Origin: an uncultured Fidelibacterota bacterium
GTDB taxonomy: Bacteria > Marinisomatota > Marinisomatia > Marinisomatales > UBA1611
Reading direction: 5' to 3'
DNA: 61,519 nucleotides
Assembly: GCA_913043185.1 (NCBI GenBank)
Contig: CAJWMI010000002.1
Coordinates: forward strand, 1 to 61,519
In this document: positions 1 to 8,653 of the stretch, piece after piece
How the letters are laid out: every line of letters starts with the position of its first letter
Numbering within the stretch: position 1 is the first letter of the stretch
The notes under the pieces: generated by a model
What the model saw: the letters and a program-made list of their open reading frames with translations, nothing else
The model's database searches: none
What the model was told of the DNA's origin: nothing
Made by a program: the position numbers and the translations under genes

Positions 1-1
1 G

Positions 2-676
2 ACATCAGGAGCTTTTCTTCGGAAGTATTCGAAGCTATCAAAAGAAAAGAAAACACCTTCGAAAGAAGGAAAAGACGCCAACTCCACCGCTGACAGCAAA
101 TGTGAAGCAACGGAGGAAGAATGGATCACATTGGAGACGGATTACAAAGAAATTCTGAAAAACGCCTCTGCCACGGATCAAGCCGTACTCGAAGGGTTAT
201 CTCAAAGACTCAACCTGAAAGGTCCGAATCGGGCAAAGTCCGCTAAGGATCTCACAAAAAAAATTGAGGACGAACGTAAGAAGTTGGCGGAAAAAAAGAA
301 GAAACCCGGAGAAGAGAGTAAGCGAATAAAGACTAAACTTGCAGGTCAAATACGTAAGAGGTGGCCCGAGGTGGGCAATCCCTATCACCCGACGGCAAGA
401 GGTCTCCTTGTCGAAAAAGGCACCAAAGAAGTGATGACTATCGTAAACAGGGACGGAGAATGGGCAAAATACAAGAAAGCCAAGAACGAGATCGCTGCAC
501 TGGACAGAAAGCGTTTCGAGCTAGACAGAAAAAAGGTGAAATGCATGCGCTTCCTAAGAGTTCTTGAGAATGTTGTGTTGGAAGCAAACCTAACCTTCCT
601 AGCGAAAAAAGAAGTTAAGCAAGCTTACGAGAAACTCGTGGAACTGGAAAGCGGAACCCTAGCCGCAGCAAAGTAG
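2..676 (+). CDS. Lysine-rich hypothetical protein, 5' partial
   Basis: The reading frame is open from base 2 to the stop at 674-676, so the gene very probably begins outside the window. The first in-frame alternative start inside is a TTG at 131; an ATG at 121 is in another frame. The product is strongly charged, with long Lys/Glu runs that should form coiled-coil helices (roughly residues 45-75 and 115-180 counted from the TTG) and no membrane segment. I recognise no family. It lies convergent with the acidic-protein gene next to it, with only 22 bases between the stops. Base composition matches the dnaA segment, not the AT-rich main part of the window. Function unknown. Confidence 0.6.
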   Translation, partial: TSGAFLRKYSKLSKEKKTPSKEGKDANSTADSKCEATEEEWITLETDYKEILKNASATDQAVLEGLSQRLNLKGPNRAKSAKDLTKKIEDERKKLAEKKKKPGEESKRIKTKLAGQIRKRWPEVGNPYHPTARGLLVEKGTKEVMTIVNRDGEWAKYKKAKNEIAALDRKRFELDRKKVKCMRFLRVLENVVLEANLTFLAKKEVKQAYEKLVELESGTLAAAK

Positions 677-698
677 CAGCATCTGGAAAGCGGGGAAG

Positions 699-1319
699 CT
701 AAATTCCCGATTTCCTCAATTCGGCATCAAGCTGTTTCTGGAAGTCCTCCAAGTCACCATCGGGAGGCTTGTAACCTTCCTGCTTGGGCATCAAACCCAA
801 TCTGCCGAACTGATCCAAATACCAAGGACAATCGACACCATCGGAAAAAGTCGCAACACCACTTGCCATTACGCCGGGACGCGTAACCTTGTCCACTGAG
901 ACGCTTACGGAACTTGACTCCCCTGACAAGTCGGATTCATCGGTAGCATCGGACTCATCTTCAATATCTGAGTCTTCTGGCGAGGTTCCCGATTGATCAG
1001 GTTCCTTGGAAGGTTCGGGTTCGTCTTCGTCCTGCACGGTCAGATCAAGGTCGTCGACGAGAAAACGGACATCCATGTAGGTCATACTGATGCCGAAATC
1101 GTCGTTCAAACGCTTCTGGACGTCGGAAAGACCTAGACCTTGATTAATCCAATTCGCAATCTCCCGCTTTTGCTCGGCAGTCGGTTCGTTCGAAGCAGGT
1201 ACTTCAACTTCAGGCACAGGAGGAGTATCCCCTGACAAGGAAGTGGATTCCTCAAGCGTAGCTTCATCTGAAGTTTCCTCGTCCGAAATTGGACTCAAGT
1301 CTTCATCTTGCTCAGTCAT
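699..1319 (-). CDS. Acidic protein with conserved C-terminal domain (Verrucomicrobia-like)
   Basis: A 206-residue protein. The N-terminal third and the middle (about 95-140) are low-complexity and rich in Asp, Glu and Ser. Between them (about 45-95) is a short helical, possibly DNA-binding segment containing WINQGLGLSDVQ. The last 60 residues form a compact domain with SGVATFSDG, WYLDQFGRLGL and PPDGDLEDFQ. I associate this C-terminal pattern from memory with proteins of Verrucomicrobia (Opitutae); it is not diagnostic of function. The gene is about 90 bases downstream of dnaA on the same strand, so it may be co-transcribed with it. No signal peptide or membrane segment is seen. Function unknown. 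Confidence 0.65.
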   Translation of the reverse strand: MTEQDEDLSPISDEETSDEATLEESTSLSGDTPPVPEVEVPASNEPTAEQKREIANWINQGLGLSDVQKRLNDDFGISMTYMDVRFLVDDLDLTVQDEDEPEPSKEPDQSGTSPEDSDIEDESDATDESDLSGESSSVSVSVDKVTRPGVMASGVATFSDGVDCPWYLDQFGRLGLMPKQEGYKPPDGDLEDFQKQLDAELRKSGI

Positions 1320-1410
1320 AACTGGTAAAAAAACAATTTAGGCAAGCGTTGGCAAGCCTGAGGAAATGAAACCGGAGTATGAAAGGCAAAAAGATAAAGG
1401 CCCGAAAACT

Positions 1411-2805
1411 CTACTCCATCGAATGCGAAAGATGCTCGGTGAGATGCTCGACAGATCTTTTCACGGACTCGTCTTGATCCATAATGTTTTCAACCGTCTT
1501 GCAGGCATGAATCACAGTACCGTGGTCGCGACCGCCGAAAGCGTCCCCGATTTCTTGAAGGGAATGATCGGTAAGCAACCTGCTCAGATACATAGCAACC
1601 TGCCTGGGAAAAGCAATGTTGGCGGGCCGACGTCGGGACTGCATGTCGGCCATTCTCAAATGGTAATAGTCCACCACCTTCTTTTGAATATTCTCGATGG
1701 TGATTCGGCTCAAGGTCTCCTCTCGTAAAATGTCTCGTAGAAGACGATTCACAGTCTCGAGGTCCGCCTGCTTGCGAGTCAAGCCGACATAACCAGCCAC
1801 TCGCGTAAGGGCACCCTCCATGCGTCGTACGTTGCGGGCAATGCTCTTAGCGAGAAAGTTAAGGATCTCAGGCTCGAGTGATATTCCCATGGCTTGGGCT
1901 TTACGAGATAGAATGGCTACTCGAGTCTCCAAGTCCGGCGGTTGGATGTCGGTTACCAATCCCCATTGGAAGCGCGAAAGCAAACGACTCTCGAGCTTGT
2001 CAATTTCTCCCGCAGGACGATCACTCGTAAGAAAGACCTGATGTTGAGACTCGAAGATCTCGTTGAAGGTGTGAAAGAACTCCTCCTGGATACGTTCTTT
2101 ACCAGCCAAGAATTGGACGTCGTCGATAAGGAGAAAATCCACGTTCCTGTAACGTGCCCGAAACTTGGTAAGAGTGTTCTCCTGAATCGCTCGAATAAAC
2201 TCGTTGGTGAACTTTTCGCAGGATACGTAGACTATGCGAACGTCGGGATCTCGCTCCAACGCTTGGTGTGCCACAGCATGCATGAGGTGCGTCTTGCCCA
2301 AACCTGTTTCCCCATAGAGGAAAAGCGGGTTGTATGCGTGGGCGGGAGCATTTGCCACGGCTATGCAGGCGGCATGAGCCAACTCGCTTCCAGCACCGAC
2401 TACAAAATTCTTGAAGGTATTTTTCGGATTGATCCGCAAATTCTGAAAGATTTCGTCTTTACGATTAAGTCGATTCTTTGGACGCCCAGAGGTCGAGCGA
2501 ACCCTGCTCGAACTTTCCTTTGATTTTTCGTCAACCGAATTCAATTCGGGTTCGCCGAATAGGTTTACCGAAACCTTTCCGCCCGTCAGGGTTTCGGCTT
2601 CCCTGCGAATTATGTCGATATAATTGTCTCGAAGCCAAATAGCTGAAAACTCGTTAGGCGCGACAAGTTCGAGCGAACCCTCATCGAATCTTCCCAAGCG
2701 TACTTTCTCAAACCAAACCCTAAAAGTATCGGCAGGAATAGTTTCGCTTAAGTTAGCTCGGAGGGTTTCCCACAGGTCTTCTGATTCTCTTACTGGCTTT
2801 GGCAT
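1411..2805 (-). CDS. dnaA: Chromosomal replication initiator protein DnaA
   Basis: DnaA binds origin DnaA boxes and opens oriC. All four domains are visible in 464 residues, a normal length. The N-terminal domain I starts LWETLRANL; a Ser/Lys-rich linker spans about 88-115. The AAA+ domain has Walker A GETGLGKT (165-172) and Walker B with LLIDDVQF (about 224-231). The C-terminal DNA-binding domain has the signature GGRDHGTVIHA near residue 427. The start ATG (2803-2805) gives the expected N-terminus. Arginine codons are mostly CGN, unlike the AGR-dominated genes right of 3.4 kb, and the protein looks Verrucomicrobia-like. A DnaA box lies 31 bases upstream, suggesting autoregulation or an adjacent origin. 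Confidence 0.95.
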   Translation of the reverse strand: MPKPVRESEDLWETLRANLSETIPADTFRVWFEKVRLGRFDEGSLELVAPNEFSAIWLRDNYIDIIRREAETLTGGKVSVNLFGEPELNSVDEKSKESSSRVRSTSGRPKNRLNRKDEIFQNLRINPKNTFKNFVVGAGSELAHAACIAVANAPAHAYNPLFLYGETGLGKTHLMHAVAHQALERDPDVRIVYVSCEKFTNEFIRAIQENTLTKFRARYRNVDFLLIDDVQFLAGKERIQEEFFHTFNEIFESQHQVFLTSDRPAGEIDKLESRLLSRFQWGLVTDIQPPDLETRVAILSRKAQAMGISLEPEILNFLAKSIARNVRRMEGALTRVAGYVGLTRKQADLETVNRLLRDILREETLSRITIENIQKKVVDYYHLRMADMQSRRRPANIAFPRQVAMYLSRLLTDHSLQEIGDAFGGRDHGTVIHACKTVENIMDQDESVKRSVEHLTEHLSHSME

Positions 2806-2835
2806 TGGAAAGGAAACAAACTGAGATTTCAGGAA

Positions 2836-2844
2836 TTATTCACA
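2836..2844 (+). promoter_or_regulatory. DnaA box
   Basis: The 9-mer TTATTCACA is a perfect match to the TTATNCACA DnaA-box consensus and sits 31 bases upstream of the dnaA start codon. It is followed by an AT-rich stretch (about 2878-2960). I see only this one perfect box, so it may be a dnaA autoregulatory site rather than a full origin. Confidence 0.6.
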
Positions 2845-2901
2845 GGTCACGCAAGTGACTGAAGAAACGACAATTCCGACAATTTCGAGATAAATAAAGA
2901 A

Positions 2902-2961
2902 AATGAATTACGAAAAAATATAACAGAAGTGACAAAGCTCTCTGATTTATCGTAATTCATT
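2902..2961. repeat. 12-bp perfect inverted repeat, 36-base spacer
   Basis: The arm AATGAATTACGA (2902-2913) is exactly repeated in inverse orientation as TCGTAATTCATT (2950-2961). It lies in the AT-rich stretch between dnaA and the glycosyltransferase fragment. It could be an origin-associated hairpin, a protein-binding site, or the footprint of an inverted joining event; its place next to an apparently unnatural gene boundary favours caution. Confidence 0.6.
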
Positions 2962-2966
2962 GCGGT

Positions 2967-3374
2967 TTAGATACTTAAGGGGAAAGGGATGAATTTAAAC
3001 GGTAGGGAGGGTGAAAAGGATTTTACGAAATTACACATTACATATGACGGTTTATTGGAATATAGCTCAAACAATTTACTGATGTTTTCAACATATTGCC
3101 GCCCCGTTGCTTTGACGATTACTTGGTCTTGGTCAATTTCAATATGTTCATATAAGTGACGAATTATTTCTAATTCCCCCTTACCTTTTCCTAATTGGAC
3201 ATAATCTTGATTGCTGACGAAGTTCACATACTTAATCAATCCACTACGAATTGACTCATGATCGATTAAGGTATCTGAGTTCTCGATCATTACAATCGTG
3301 AATTTATCCGCAACAGACTTCCAGCCATCCAACGCGTACTTATACTGCTTTATCCGCAAATCGACGTCGACCAA
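2967..3374 (-). pseudogene. Glycosyltransferase-like fragment, truncated at both ends
   Basis: The frame encodes about 135 residues that recall LPS/capsule-type glycosyltransferases whose N-terminal half has an arrangement like R-x-x-QY, IVMIENSDT, then a Gly/Lys-rich GKGKGELEIIRHLYEH and IVKATGRQYVENI. Such proteins normally start with a hydrophobic strand about 10-20 residues before the Arg-Gln-Tyr region and continue well past the TGR motif. Here the only available start is a TTG (3372-3374) that lacks the first strand, and the C-terminus degenerates into a short unrelated tail ending at 2967. The upstream frame hits a stop within seven codons (3393-3395). I read this as a gene fragment cut at about 3355-3375 and probably again near 2970-3000. 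Confidence 0.5.
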
Positions 3375-3728
3375 ATGGGTATTGTGTATTATTCAAGATA
3401 TTTTGAATATTTTGAGGAAGCCAGGACAGAACTATTGGCCTCGATCGGGCTAGGGGTCACAGACGTAGAAAAAAAAGGAATCATGTTGCCGGTTATTTCT
3501 AGTCACTGTGACTATTTAAAAGGCGCAAGGTTTGAGCAGACTATTATTATCAGGACCAGCATATCAACAGAGCCAAGGTCAAAGCTGCGGATTGATTATT
3601 CTGTTTTTATAGAAGATGAAAAGGAGCCCATAGCAACCGGCTACACAGAACATGCTTTTGTCAATGATAAGGGTGTTGCTGTAAGAGCGCCTAAAATGAT
3701 TCTAGAGCATTTAAACCAAAAAGCTTGA
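3375..3728 (+). pseudogene. Acyl-CoA thioesterase (4HBT/YbgC-type), N-terminus missing
   Basis: The product is a hot-dog-fold thioesterase of the 4-hydroxybenzoyl-CoA thioesterase family. The family hallmark is visible as D-x-x-G-I-V-YYSRYFEYFEEARTE. The catalytic Asp lies before the first ATG (3375): in-frame codons 3363-3374 read D-V-D-Q, so starting at 3375 would remove the active-site residue. The frame is open only back to a stop at 3276-3278, and no ATG, GTG or TTG occurs in that stretch. About 10-15 residues of normal N-terminus are therefore missing, at the same point where the minus-strand neighbour is cut. The C-terminal part (about 115 residues) is intact. In an unbroken genome it would hydrolyse short acyl-CoA thioesters. 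Confidence 0.7.
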
Positions 3729-3734
3729 GACCTA

Positions 3735-4826
3735 TTGGCTGATAACTTTCTATTCTGCTCATTTTATTATAGATCGAATCTCAAAACCGGTGCCAACAAG
3801 AGATTTGAAAATATCATTTCTGCTTTTGCAGAACACATCTCAGGTGATCAGAGGATAATTGTATTAATTAAAAAAGGAAATGCCTCTGATTGTTTTAATC
3901 ATGATAAGATCGACGTTCACGAGGTCTCCAATTTTCCGCTCTTCGATCGACTTTTGACCTTTATTGCCTATTCGATCAGGCTAATGTCATTAAAAAAAAG
4001 TGTCGTAGTAACTGACTTTATGCCGGTTCCTCTGTTGGCACTATCAAAGCACATGCACTTTCAACTGATACACGATATAAGAAATTTCACAGAATTTAAA
4101 CGGGTTGACCTTTTCTCTTTTGGCAAAAGAATTCAAAAGAGGCAGTGGAAAAAATGCGAGAATATTATTACTGTCAGTGACTTTACAAAAACAGAGCTGA
4201 CACAAAAATGCAAGATTGATCCAGAGAGAATCATTGTCTCACCGAATGGGATTGACCGGTCGTACCTAGCGGAGCCATCAAATAAGAAAAGAGACATTGA
4301 CATACTCTATATAGCCACATTTGAAAAAAGAAAAAACCATCAGCTTTTAGTAGAGGCCCTGGAAAACTATAGCGGTAGAGATACACTTACAGTCTGTTTT
4401 ATCGGAAAGGATCTAGGCACCAGAGATCAGATCGTGTCCTCAATTAACCAGCTGGAGAATAACATTGACGCAGAAGTTATAGACCATGTCGGCAGCGAGA
4501 GTGAGTTAATTGACTACTATGACAGGTCTAATCTTTTTGTCAGCCCCTCTTTGTACGAAGGATTTGGTATGCCGCTGATCGAGGCATTGTCTAGAGGGTG
4601 CAAGGTATTGTGTGCGGATACTGAAGTTTTTCGGGAAGTAGGAAAAGACTATGTAGAATATTTTTCTCCGGATGATCCTGCTGCTTTACTTAGGCTCATA
4701 GTAGAGACTTTAAATAGGCCAGACAGAGAGATGATTGATAATAAATTTTTTGAATCCTATAAATGGTCTAATATCACTAGAGATCTTGTTTCTTATTTTA
4801 ATCAGTATAAGCGATCTTATAAGTAA
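3735..4826 (+). CDS. Glycosyltransferase family 4 protein
   Basis: A 363-residue GT-B glycosyltransferase. The C-terminal nucleotide-sugar-binding domain carries the family 4 pattern: SPNGID near 175, ILYIATFEKRKNH (about 195-207), then SPSLYEGFGMPLIEAL (about 278-293) containing the E-x7-E donor-binding motif. The N-terminal acceptor domain has no signal peptide, so the enzyme should act on the cytoplasmic face of the inner membrane, probably in surface polysaccharide or glycolipid synthesis. The start is a TTG at 3735, six bases after the thioesterase stop; no good ATG fits the alignment. The acceptor cannot be read from sequence. Confidence 0.8.
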   Translation: MADNFLFCSFYYRSNLKTGANKRFENIISAFAEHISGDQRIIVLIKKGNASDCFNHDKIDVHEVSNFPLFDRLLTFIAYSIRLMSLKKSVVVTDFMPVPLLALSKHMHFQLIHDIRNFTEFKRVDLFSFGKRIQKRQWKKCENIITVSDFTKTELTQKCKIDPERIIVSPNGIDRSYLAEPSNKKRDIDILYIATFEKRKNHQLLVEALENYSGRDTLTVCFIGKDLGTRDQIVSSINQLENNIDAEVIDHVGSESELIDYYDRSNLFVSPSLYEGFGMPLIEALSRGCKVLCADTEVFREVGKDYVEYFSPDDPAALLRLIVETLNRPDREMIDNKFFESYKWSNITRDLVSYFNQYKRSYK

Positions 4827-4887
4827 TCCAGATAAAATCTATTGTTCAATCAATATAAACGTAGTATTAAAAGTGGCTAAAAGATCA

Positions 4888-6030
4888 ATGAAAAATATTC
4901 TAAACATAAGTCTTTTTTTGTTTGTGATCTTTGGCTGCGGAACAAAAGATCATTATCCCTGGACCGAGAATCCTTTGGACAAGATCATCAGTAATAACCA
5001 GGACAAATTAGTTCTCCTGGATTTTGAGACAGACTGGTGTGTCTGGTGTGACCGGCTTGATGCCGATACCTACACCGATGAGAGGGTAATCGAGTTTGCA
5101 AAACAAAATCTAATCTCAAAAAAAATAGATGCTGAAAAAGATAGCGGACCTGAGCAGAAGAAAAAATATCGTGTAAGAGGATATCCGACAATTTTATTGT
5201 TAGACACGGACGGAAATGAGATAGACCGTATTGTAGGCTACAGGCCTCCAGATGAATTTCTAAATGAGCTAAACCGAATTAAAAGTAGAGACAACACTAT
5301 CTCGGACCTGAAATACAGACACAAGCAAGAGCCAGATCATTATCCAACCCAGATAGCCTTAGCAAAAAAATATGTTCTAGTAAATCTGCCTGATTCTGCC
5401 AGTCAATTATTAGACAATATTTACTCTGTCCAACAAAATAAAAGCCAACTGGATTTTTCTGTAGCCCTTAGCCTGGGTCAGCTCTATTACCAGATCGGAT
5501 CCTTGGACAGGTCTATACAAATCTTAGATCAGATCGTAGAATCCGGAGTAGACTCATCTGACACAGGGTATTTCTTTGGTCTTATGTATAAAGCCAGAAA
5601 AACAAGCGACATCGACGATCTCCTACAGTATGCAGACTTTTCTGAGAATAAAGATCGGAAAAAACAATCCTACTGGCAGATCATTCGGATACTGAAGAAA
5701 CAAAAAAGAGATCCCGACCTGGAGGCTGAATTATATCTAAAAGCGATCGCTCTCTACGGCAGTGAGTATAAGTACCTGCCGAGCCTGTTGAACAGTTTTG
5801 CATGGAGAATGACCGTGCTCGAGAAGAATCTGGATATTGCACTAGAAAAAATAAATGAGGCCCTGGAGTCTGGCGAAGACCTAAGGATCTTAGACACAAA
5901 GGCCGAGGTGCTTTGGAAGCTTAATAGAACAGAAGAGGCGGTCCAGGTCATCGAAAAGTGTATACAGGGTGACCCCGATAAAAAACATTACAGAGACCAG
6001 AAAACCAAGTTTCTGGGCTCAGCTACCTAA
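4888..6030 (+). CDS. Thioredoxin-fold lipoprotein with TPR-like C-terminus
   Basis: I place the start at the ATG 4888, which gives a lipoprotein signal ending in FVIFGCG. The frame is open further upstream, but that would overlap the preceding gene and add no domain. Residues about 30-130 form a thioredoxin-like domain with active site WCVWC and the cis-Pro strand RGYPTILLL. Residues about 140-380 are helical repeats of TPR type (for example ALSLGQLYYQIGSLDRSIQ), ending in a clear TPR (ILDTKAEVLWKLNRTEEAV). The protein probably acts in the periplasm in disulfide exchange or redox repair of secreted proteins. Its stop overlaps that of the convergent foldase gene. Confidence 0.8.
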   Translation: MKNILNISLFLFVIFGCGTKDHYPWTENPLDKIISNNQDKLVLLDFETDWCVWCDRLDADTYTDERVIEFAKQNLISKKIDAEKDSGPEQKKKYRVRGYPTILLLDTDGNEIDRIVGYRPPDEFLNELNRIKSRDNTISDLKYRHKQEPDHYPTQIALAKKYVLVNLPDSASQLLDNIYSVQQNKSQLDFSVALSLGQLYYQIGSLDRSIQILDQIVESGVDSSDTGYFFGLMYKARKTSDIDDLLQYADFSENKDRKKQSYWQIIRILKKQKRDPDLEAELYLKAIALYGSEYKYLPSLLNSFAWRMTVLEKNLDIALEKINEALESGEDLRILDTKAEVLWKLNRTEEAVQVIEKCIQGDPDKKHYRDQKTKFLGSAT

Positions 6031-7853
6031 TAAAAATAGTTCCTGTTATCAATAATCTCTGCATTATCCTTTAGGCCGTTCAACCATGTCTGCATGTTCT
6101 GATTTTGTTTGCTGGTGAGCAGACTACTTTTCAGGGCATCCTTTTGGACCTCATACTCTGTAGAGTCAAATGCTGAAATATTTTTCACATGAATCAGAGC
6201 CCAGCCTCTGTTTGTCTCGATCGGATCGATCAGATCATTTACGGAAGCGTTTAACAAGGCCCCGGTAACAAAATTACTTCGGCTGATGGATGTGAAACCC
6301 TCTTTGATCGTTTTTGACTCATCTTTAATGTTGTCGTATCTCTTTTGTTTTTCCATTAACGTTTGCAGCGACTGGTTGCTCGCGTTCATGTCGATCACCA
6401 GCTCATCGATCATGTCTCTGGATACTGACTTTTGCTTCTCTCGTTTTACTTTATTTGTAAGCTGGTTTCTCACATCTGCAAAGTCTCTGTGTCCGGCCTC
6501 GACAACACTGTCAACATGAAAGACAGCATAGTTCTGGTCATTTTCTAATACATCTGAAACGGAACCGACAGGATTGTTAAAGGCAAATCGTACCCCGCTG
6601 CGTAGTGACCCAAGTCCTCTTAGGCGAGAGGATGAGCGGTCTAGATCTTCATGAGACAGGACAATGAGACCGTGGCCCTTTGCCGTGGCCGTAAAGCCAG
6701 AGTCCTGGGCGTCGTAGCTAAACAGTGTCGCCACGCGTCTCAGATCGGAGAGGGTAGTAGGGCTTGCCTCGGTCTTCAGCAGAATATGCGATGCGAGTAC
6801 CTGCTCCTTTCCGTCCTCCGTTTTTTTATCACGGACGCTGATAATGTGGCTCCCAAAGCGGGAGACTACGGGCCCGATGATCTGCCCCTTGTCTGCCTCA
6901 AAAGCGGCCTCTTCAAACGGCTTGACCATTTGCCCTTTTCCAAACCAGCCCAGGTCTCCTCCGTTTTCCTGGCTCCCAGGATCTTTGGAGTATTCTTCGG
7001 CAAGGTCTGCAAAGTCGTCTCCAGAGTTGGCCCTTTCGATAATGTCGTTGACCAGATAGGTATTGTTTATCGAGTCCTGTGCAGAGGGGACCTTCTTCCA
7101 TGTAACATAGCTAACCTTACGCAGCTGATCATGCTCGAAGTCTGCCAGGGAGGCGTTGTACTCATCAATAAGCTCCTGTTCTGAGGGCTCTGTCTGTTCT
7201 TTTGGCGCCTTGTCGAAGGTCACATGTACCGCGTCAATCGTATATTTAACATTATTTTTGATAAACTCTTTTCTGATATCCTCATCCGTTACAATCAGGT
7301 TTTGATTGAGATACTGGGTAAGCTTAAAATTTGGAATGTAAGAGGATCTCATCCAGTTCTCAATCGGGGTCCACTCATCACCCTGGGGAGACGCGAGCGC
7401 GGTCAGATATTTTTCCGGATCAAATTTTCCATCTGTCTGAAAGGTTGGATTGGTCTGTAAAAACTGGGGCGGGTTCTCTCTGAGGTGGTAGAGCACCTCC
7501 TCATCCGTGGCCGCAAGCTCGAGCCTTTCGATCTCTGAGCTGACCAATACCTCCTGGACCATGTTGTCCCAGGCCGTGTTTCTGGCCCTTTCGTACATCG
7601 CATCGTTTATCTGCTGTCCGCCGGATCTGGCCTGGTTGATCTGCTGGTTAACGAGGTTGTTGAAATAGTCCGGAGAAATATCCTGTCCGTTGACACGCGC
7701 GATGACCCTGTTAGGATCTACCCTGCCAAAGATCTGGTCAATGATATTGGCGCCGCCGACCAGGCCCCCGATAGACATACTTAACACAAAAAAGAAGAGC
7801 AGGGCCCAGAGGACTACTGTCATTCTTGTTCTTAGTGTGGTCATTAAACCCAT
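6027..7853 (-). CDS. Membrane-anchored peptidyl-prolyl isomerase (PpiD/SurA-like)
   Basis: A 608-residue protein with a single N-terminal membrane helix (about 12-40) followed by a SurA-N-like helical chaperone region (about 45-180) that starts IARVNGQDIS. A parvulin rotamase domain (about 240-350) is recognisable by SKDPGSQENGGDLGWFGKG and FGSHIISV. A degenerate second parvulin-like segment follows (LASHILLKTEAS, about 355). The layout equals PpiD: foldase anchored in the inner membrane, assisting proteins leaving the Sec translocon. GC content is intermediate. The gene is divergent from the uracil-DNA glycosylase gene (125-base shared promoter region) and convergent with the thioredoxin lipoprotein, a plausible functional neighbour in periplasmic folding. 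Confidence 0.88.
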   Translation of the reverse strand: MGLMTTLRTRMTVVLWALLFFFVLSMSIGGLVGGANIIDQIFGRVDPNRVIARVNGQDISPDYFNNLVNQQINQARSGGQQINDAMYERARNTAWDNMVQEVLVSSEIERLELAATDEEVLYHLRENPPQFLQTNPTFQTDGKFDPEKYLTALASPQGDEWTPIENWMRSSYIPNFKLTQYLNQNLIVTDEDIRKEFIKNNVKYTIDAVHVTFDKAPKEQTEPSEQELIDEYNASLADFEHDQLRKVSYVTWKKVPSAQDSINNTYLVNDIIERANSGDDFADLAEEYSKDPGSQENGGDLGWFGKGQMVKPFEEAAFEADKGQIIGPVVSRFGSHIISVRDKKTEDGKEQVLASHILLKTEASPTTLSDLRRVATLFSYDAQDSGFTATAKGHGLIVLSHEDLDRSSSRLRGLGSLRSGVRFAFNNPVGSVSDVLENDQNYAVFHVDSVVEAGHRDFADVRNQLTNKVKREKQKSVSRDMIDELVIDMNASNQSLQTLMEKQKRYDNIKDESKTIKEGFTSISRSNFVTGALLNASVNDLIDPIETNRGWALIHVKNISAFDSTEYEVQKDALKSSLLTSKQNQNMQTWLNGLKDNAEIIDNRNYFY

Positions 7854-7978
7854 AATTATTTCCTCAGAACTAAAATTATTAAATACTTATCTTAAGGTGG
7901 CCGCAAATTTAGACTTTGAACAAGCATGAAACAATGAACAAGACTAAATTTTAACTATTGCTTATTTAGTTAACTATC

Positions 7979-8653
7979 ATGGAGCCGGCTATAAAAGAAA
8001 TTCAAAACCAGATCATTTCCTGCTGCGACTGCCCCAGGCTGGTATCTTTCCGCAGGCAGATCGCAGAAAAGAAAAGAAAATCATTTATGGACTGGGACTA
8101 CTGGGGCAAGCCTGTCCCAGGCTATGGCGATCCGAAGTCTAGACTGTTGATCCTGGGCCTGGCCCCGGCTGCACACGGGGGCAACAGAACCGGGCGAGTG
8201 TTTACAGGAGACAAGTCGGCCGATTTTCTGTTCAAGTGTTTGTCCGCTGTCGGCCTCTCTAACCAGCCCGAGTCTGTATCCAGAGAGGATGGCCTCAAGA
8301 TCAGAGGCTACATGACCGTTGCCGTGAAATGTGTTCCCCCAGGCGATAAGCCGACAGCCCAGGAGCGGAGCAACTGCGCGAGGCACCTGTCTGCCGAGAT
8401 AGACCATCTGCCAAACCTGAAAATCGTCCTCGGCCTGGGCAAAGTAGGGTTTGAGTCTTTTCTCCACTATAGCCGCAACTTTCATGAAATAAAAATGAAA
8501 GACTATCCCTTTAAACACGGTGTCGGCTACCAGCTTCCGAGTGGGATTATGCTCTACGGCGCCTATCACCCTAGTCCTAGGAATGTTAACACGAAAAGAA
8601 TAACTTTTGACATGATGGTCACTTTCTTGAGCAAACTAAAAAATGAAATCTAG
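7979..8653 (+). CDS. Uracil-DNA glycosylase, family 5 (UDGb-type)
   Basis: The enzyme excises uracil and other deaminated bases from DNA. The 224-residue sequence has the N-terminal cysteine cluster CCDCPRL (15-21) of iron-sulfur UDGs, with further Cys in VKCVPP and SNCARHL as likely cluster ligands. Motif 1 is GLAPAAHGGNRTGRVFTGD (about 57-75), which has Ala rather than Glu/Asn at the usual catalytic position, as in family 5. Motif 3 is HPSPRNVNTKR near the C-terminus. It ends 11 bases inside the following peptidase gene, so the two are translationally coupled. Cytoplasmic. Confidence 0.9.
   Translation: MEPAIKEIQNQIISCCDCPRLVSFRRQIAEKKRKSFMDWDYWGKPVPGYGDPKSRLLILGLAPAAHGGNRTGRVFTGDKSADFLFKCLSAVGLSNQPESVSREDGLKIRGYMTVAVKCVPPGDKPTAQERSNCARHLSAEIDHLPNLKIVLGLGKVGFESFLHYSRNFHEIKMKDYPFKHGVGYQLPSGIMLYGAYHPSPRNVNTKRITFDMMVTFLSKLKNEI

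Noticed and set aside
1942..2523. 193-codon open frame opposite dnaA
   Set aside because: Antisense shadow of a conserved gene, with no recognisable domain.
4735..4887. Longer start for the thioredoxin lipoprotein
   Set aside because: It overlaps the GT4 gene and places the lipobox in mid-protein; ATG 4888 gives a clean lipoprotein signal.
6651..7184. 177-codon open frame opposite the PpiD-like gene
   Set aside because: Antisense shadow of a well-supported coding region.
8081..8569. 162-codon open frame opposite the uracil-DNA glycosylase gene
   Set aside because: Antisense to a gene with all family motifs; frequent in GC-rich sequence.
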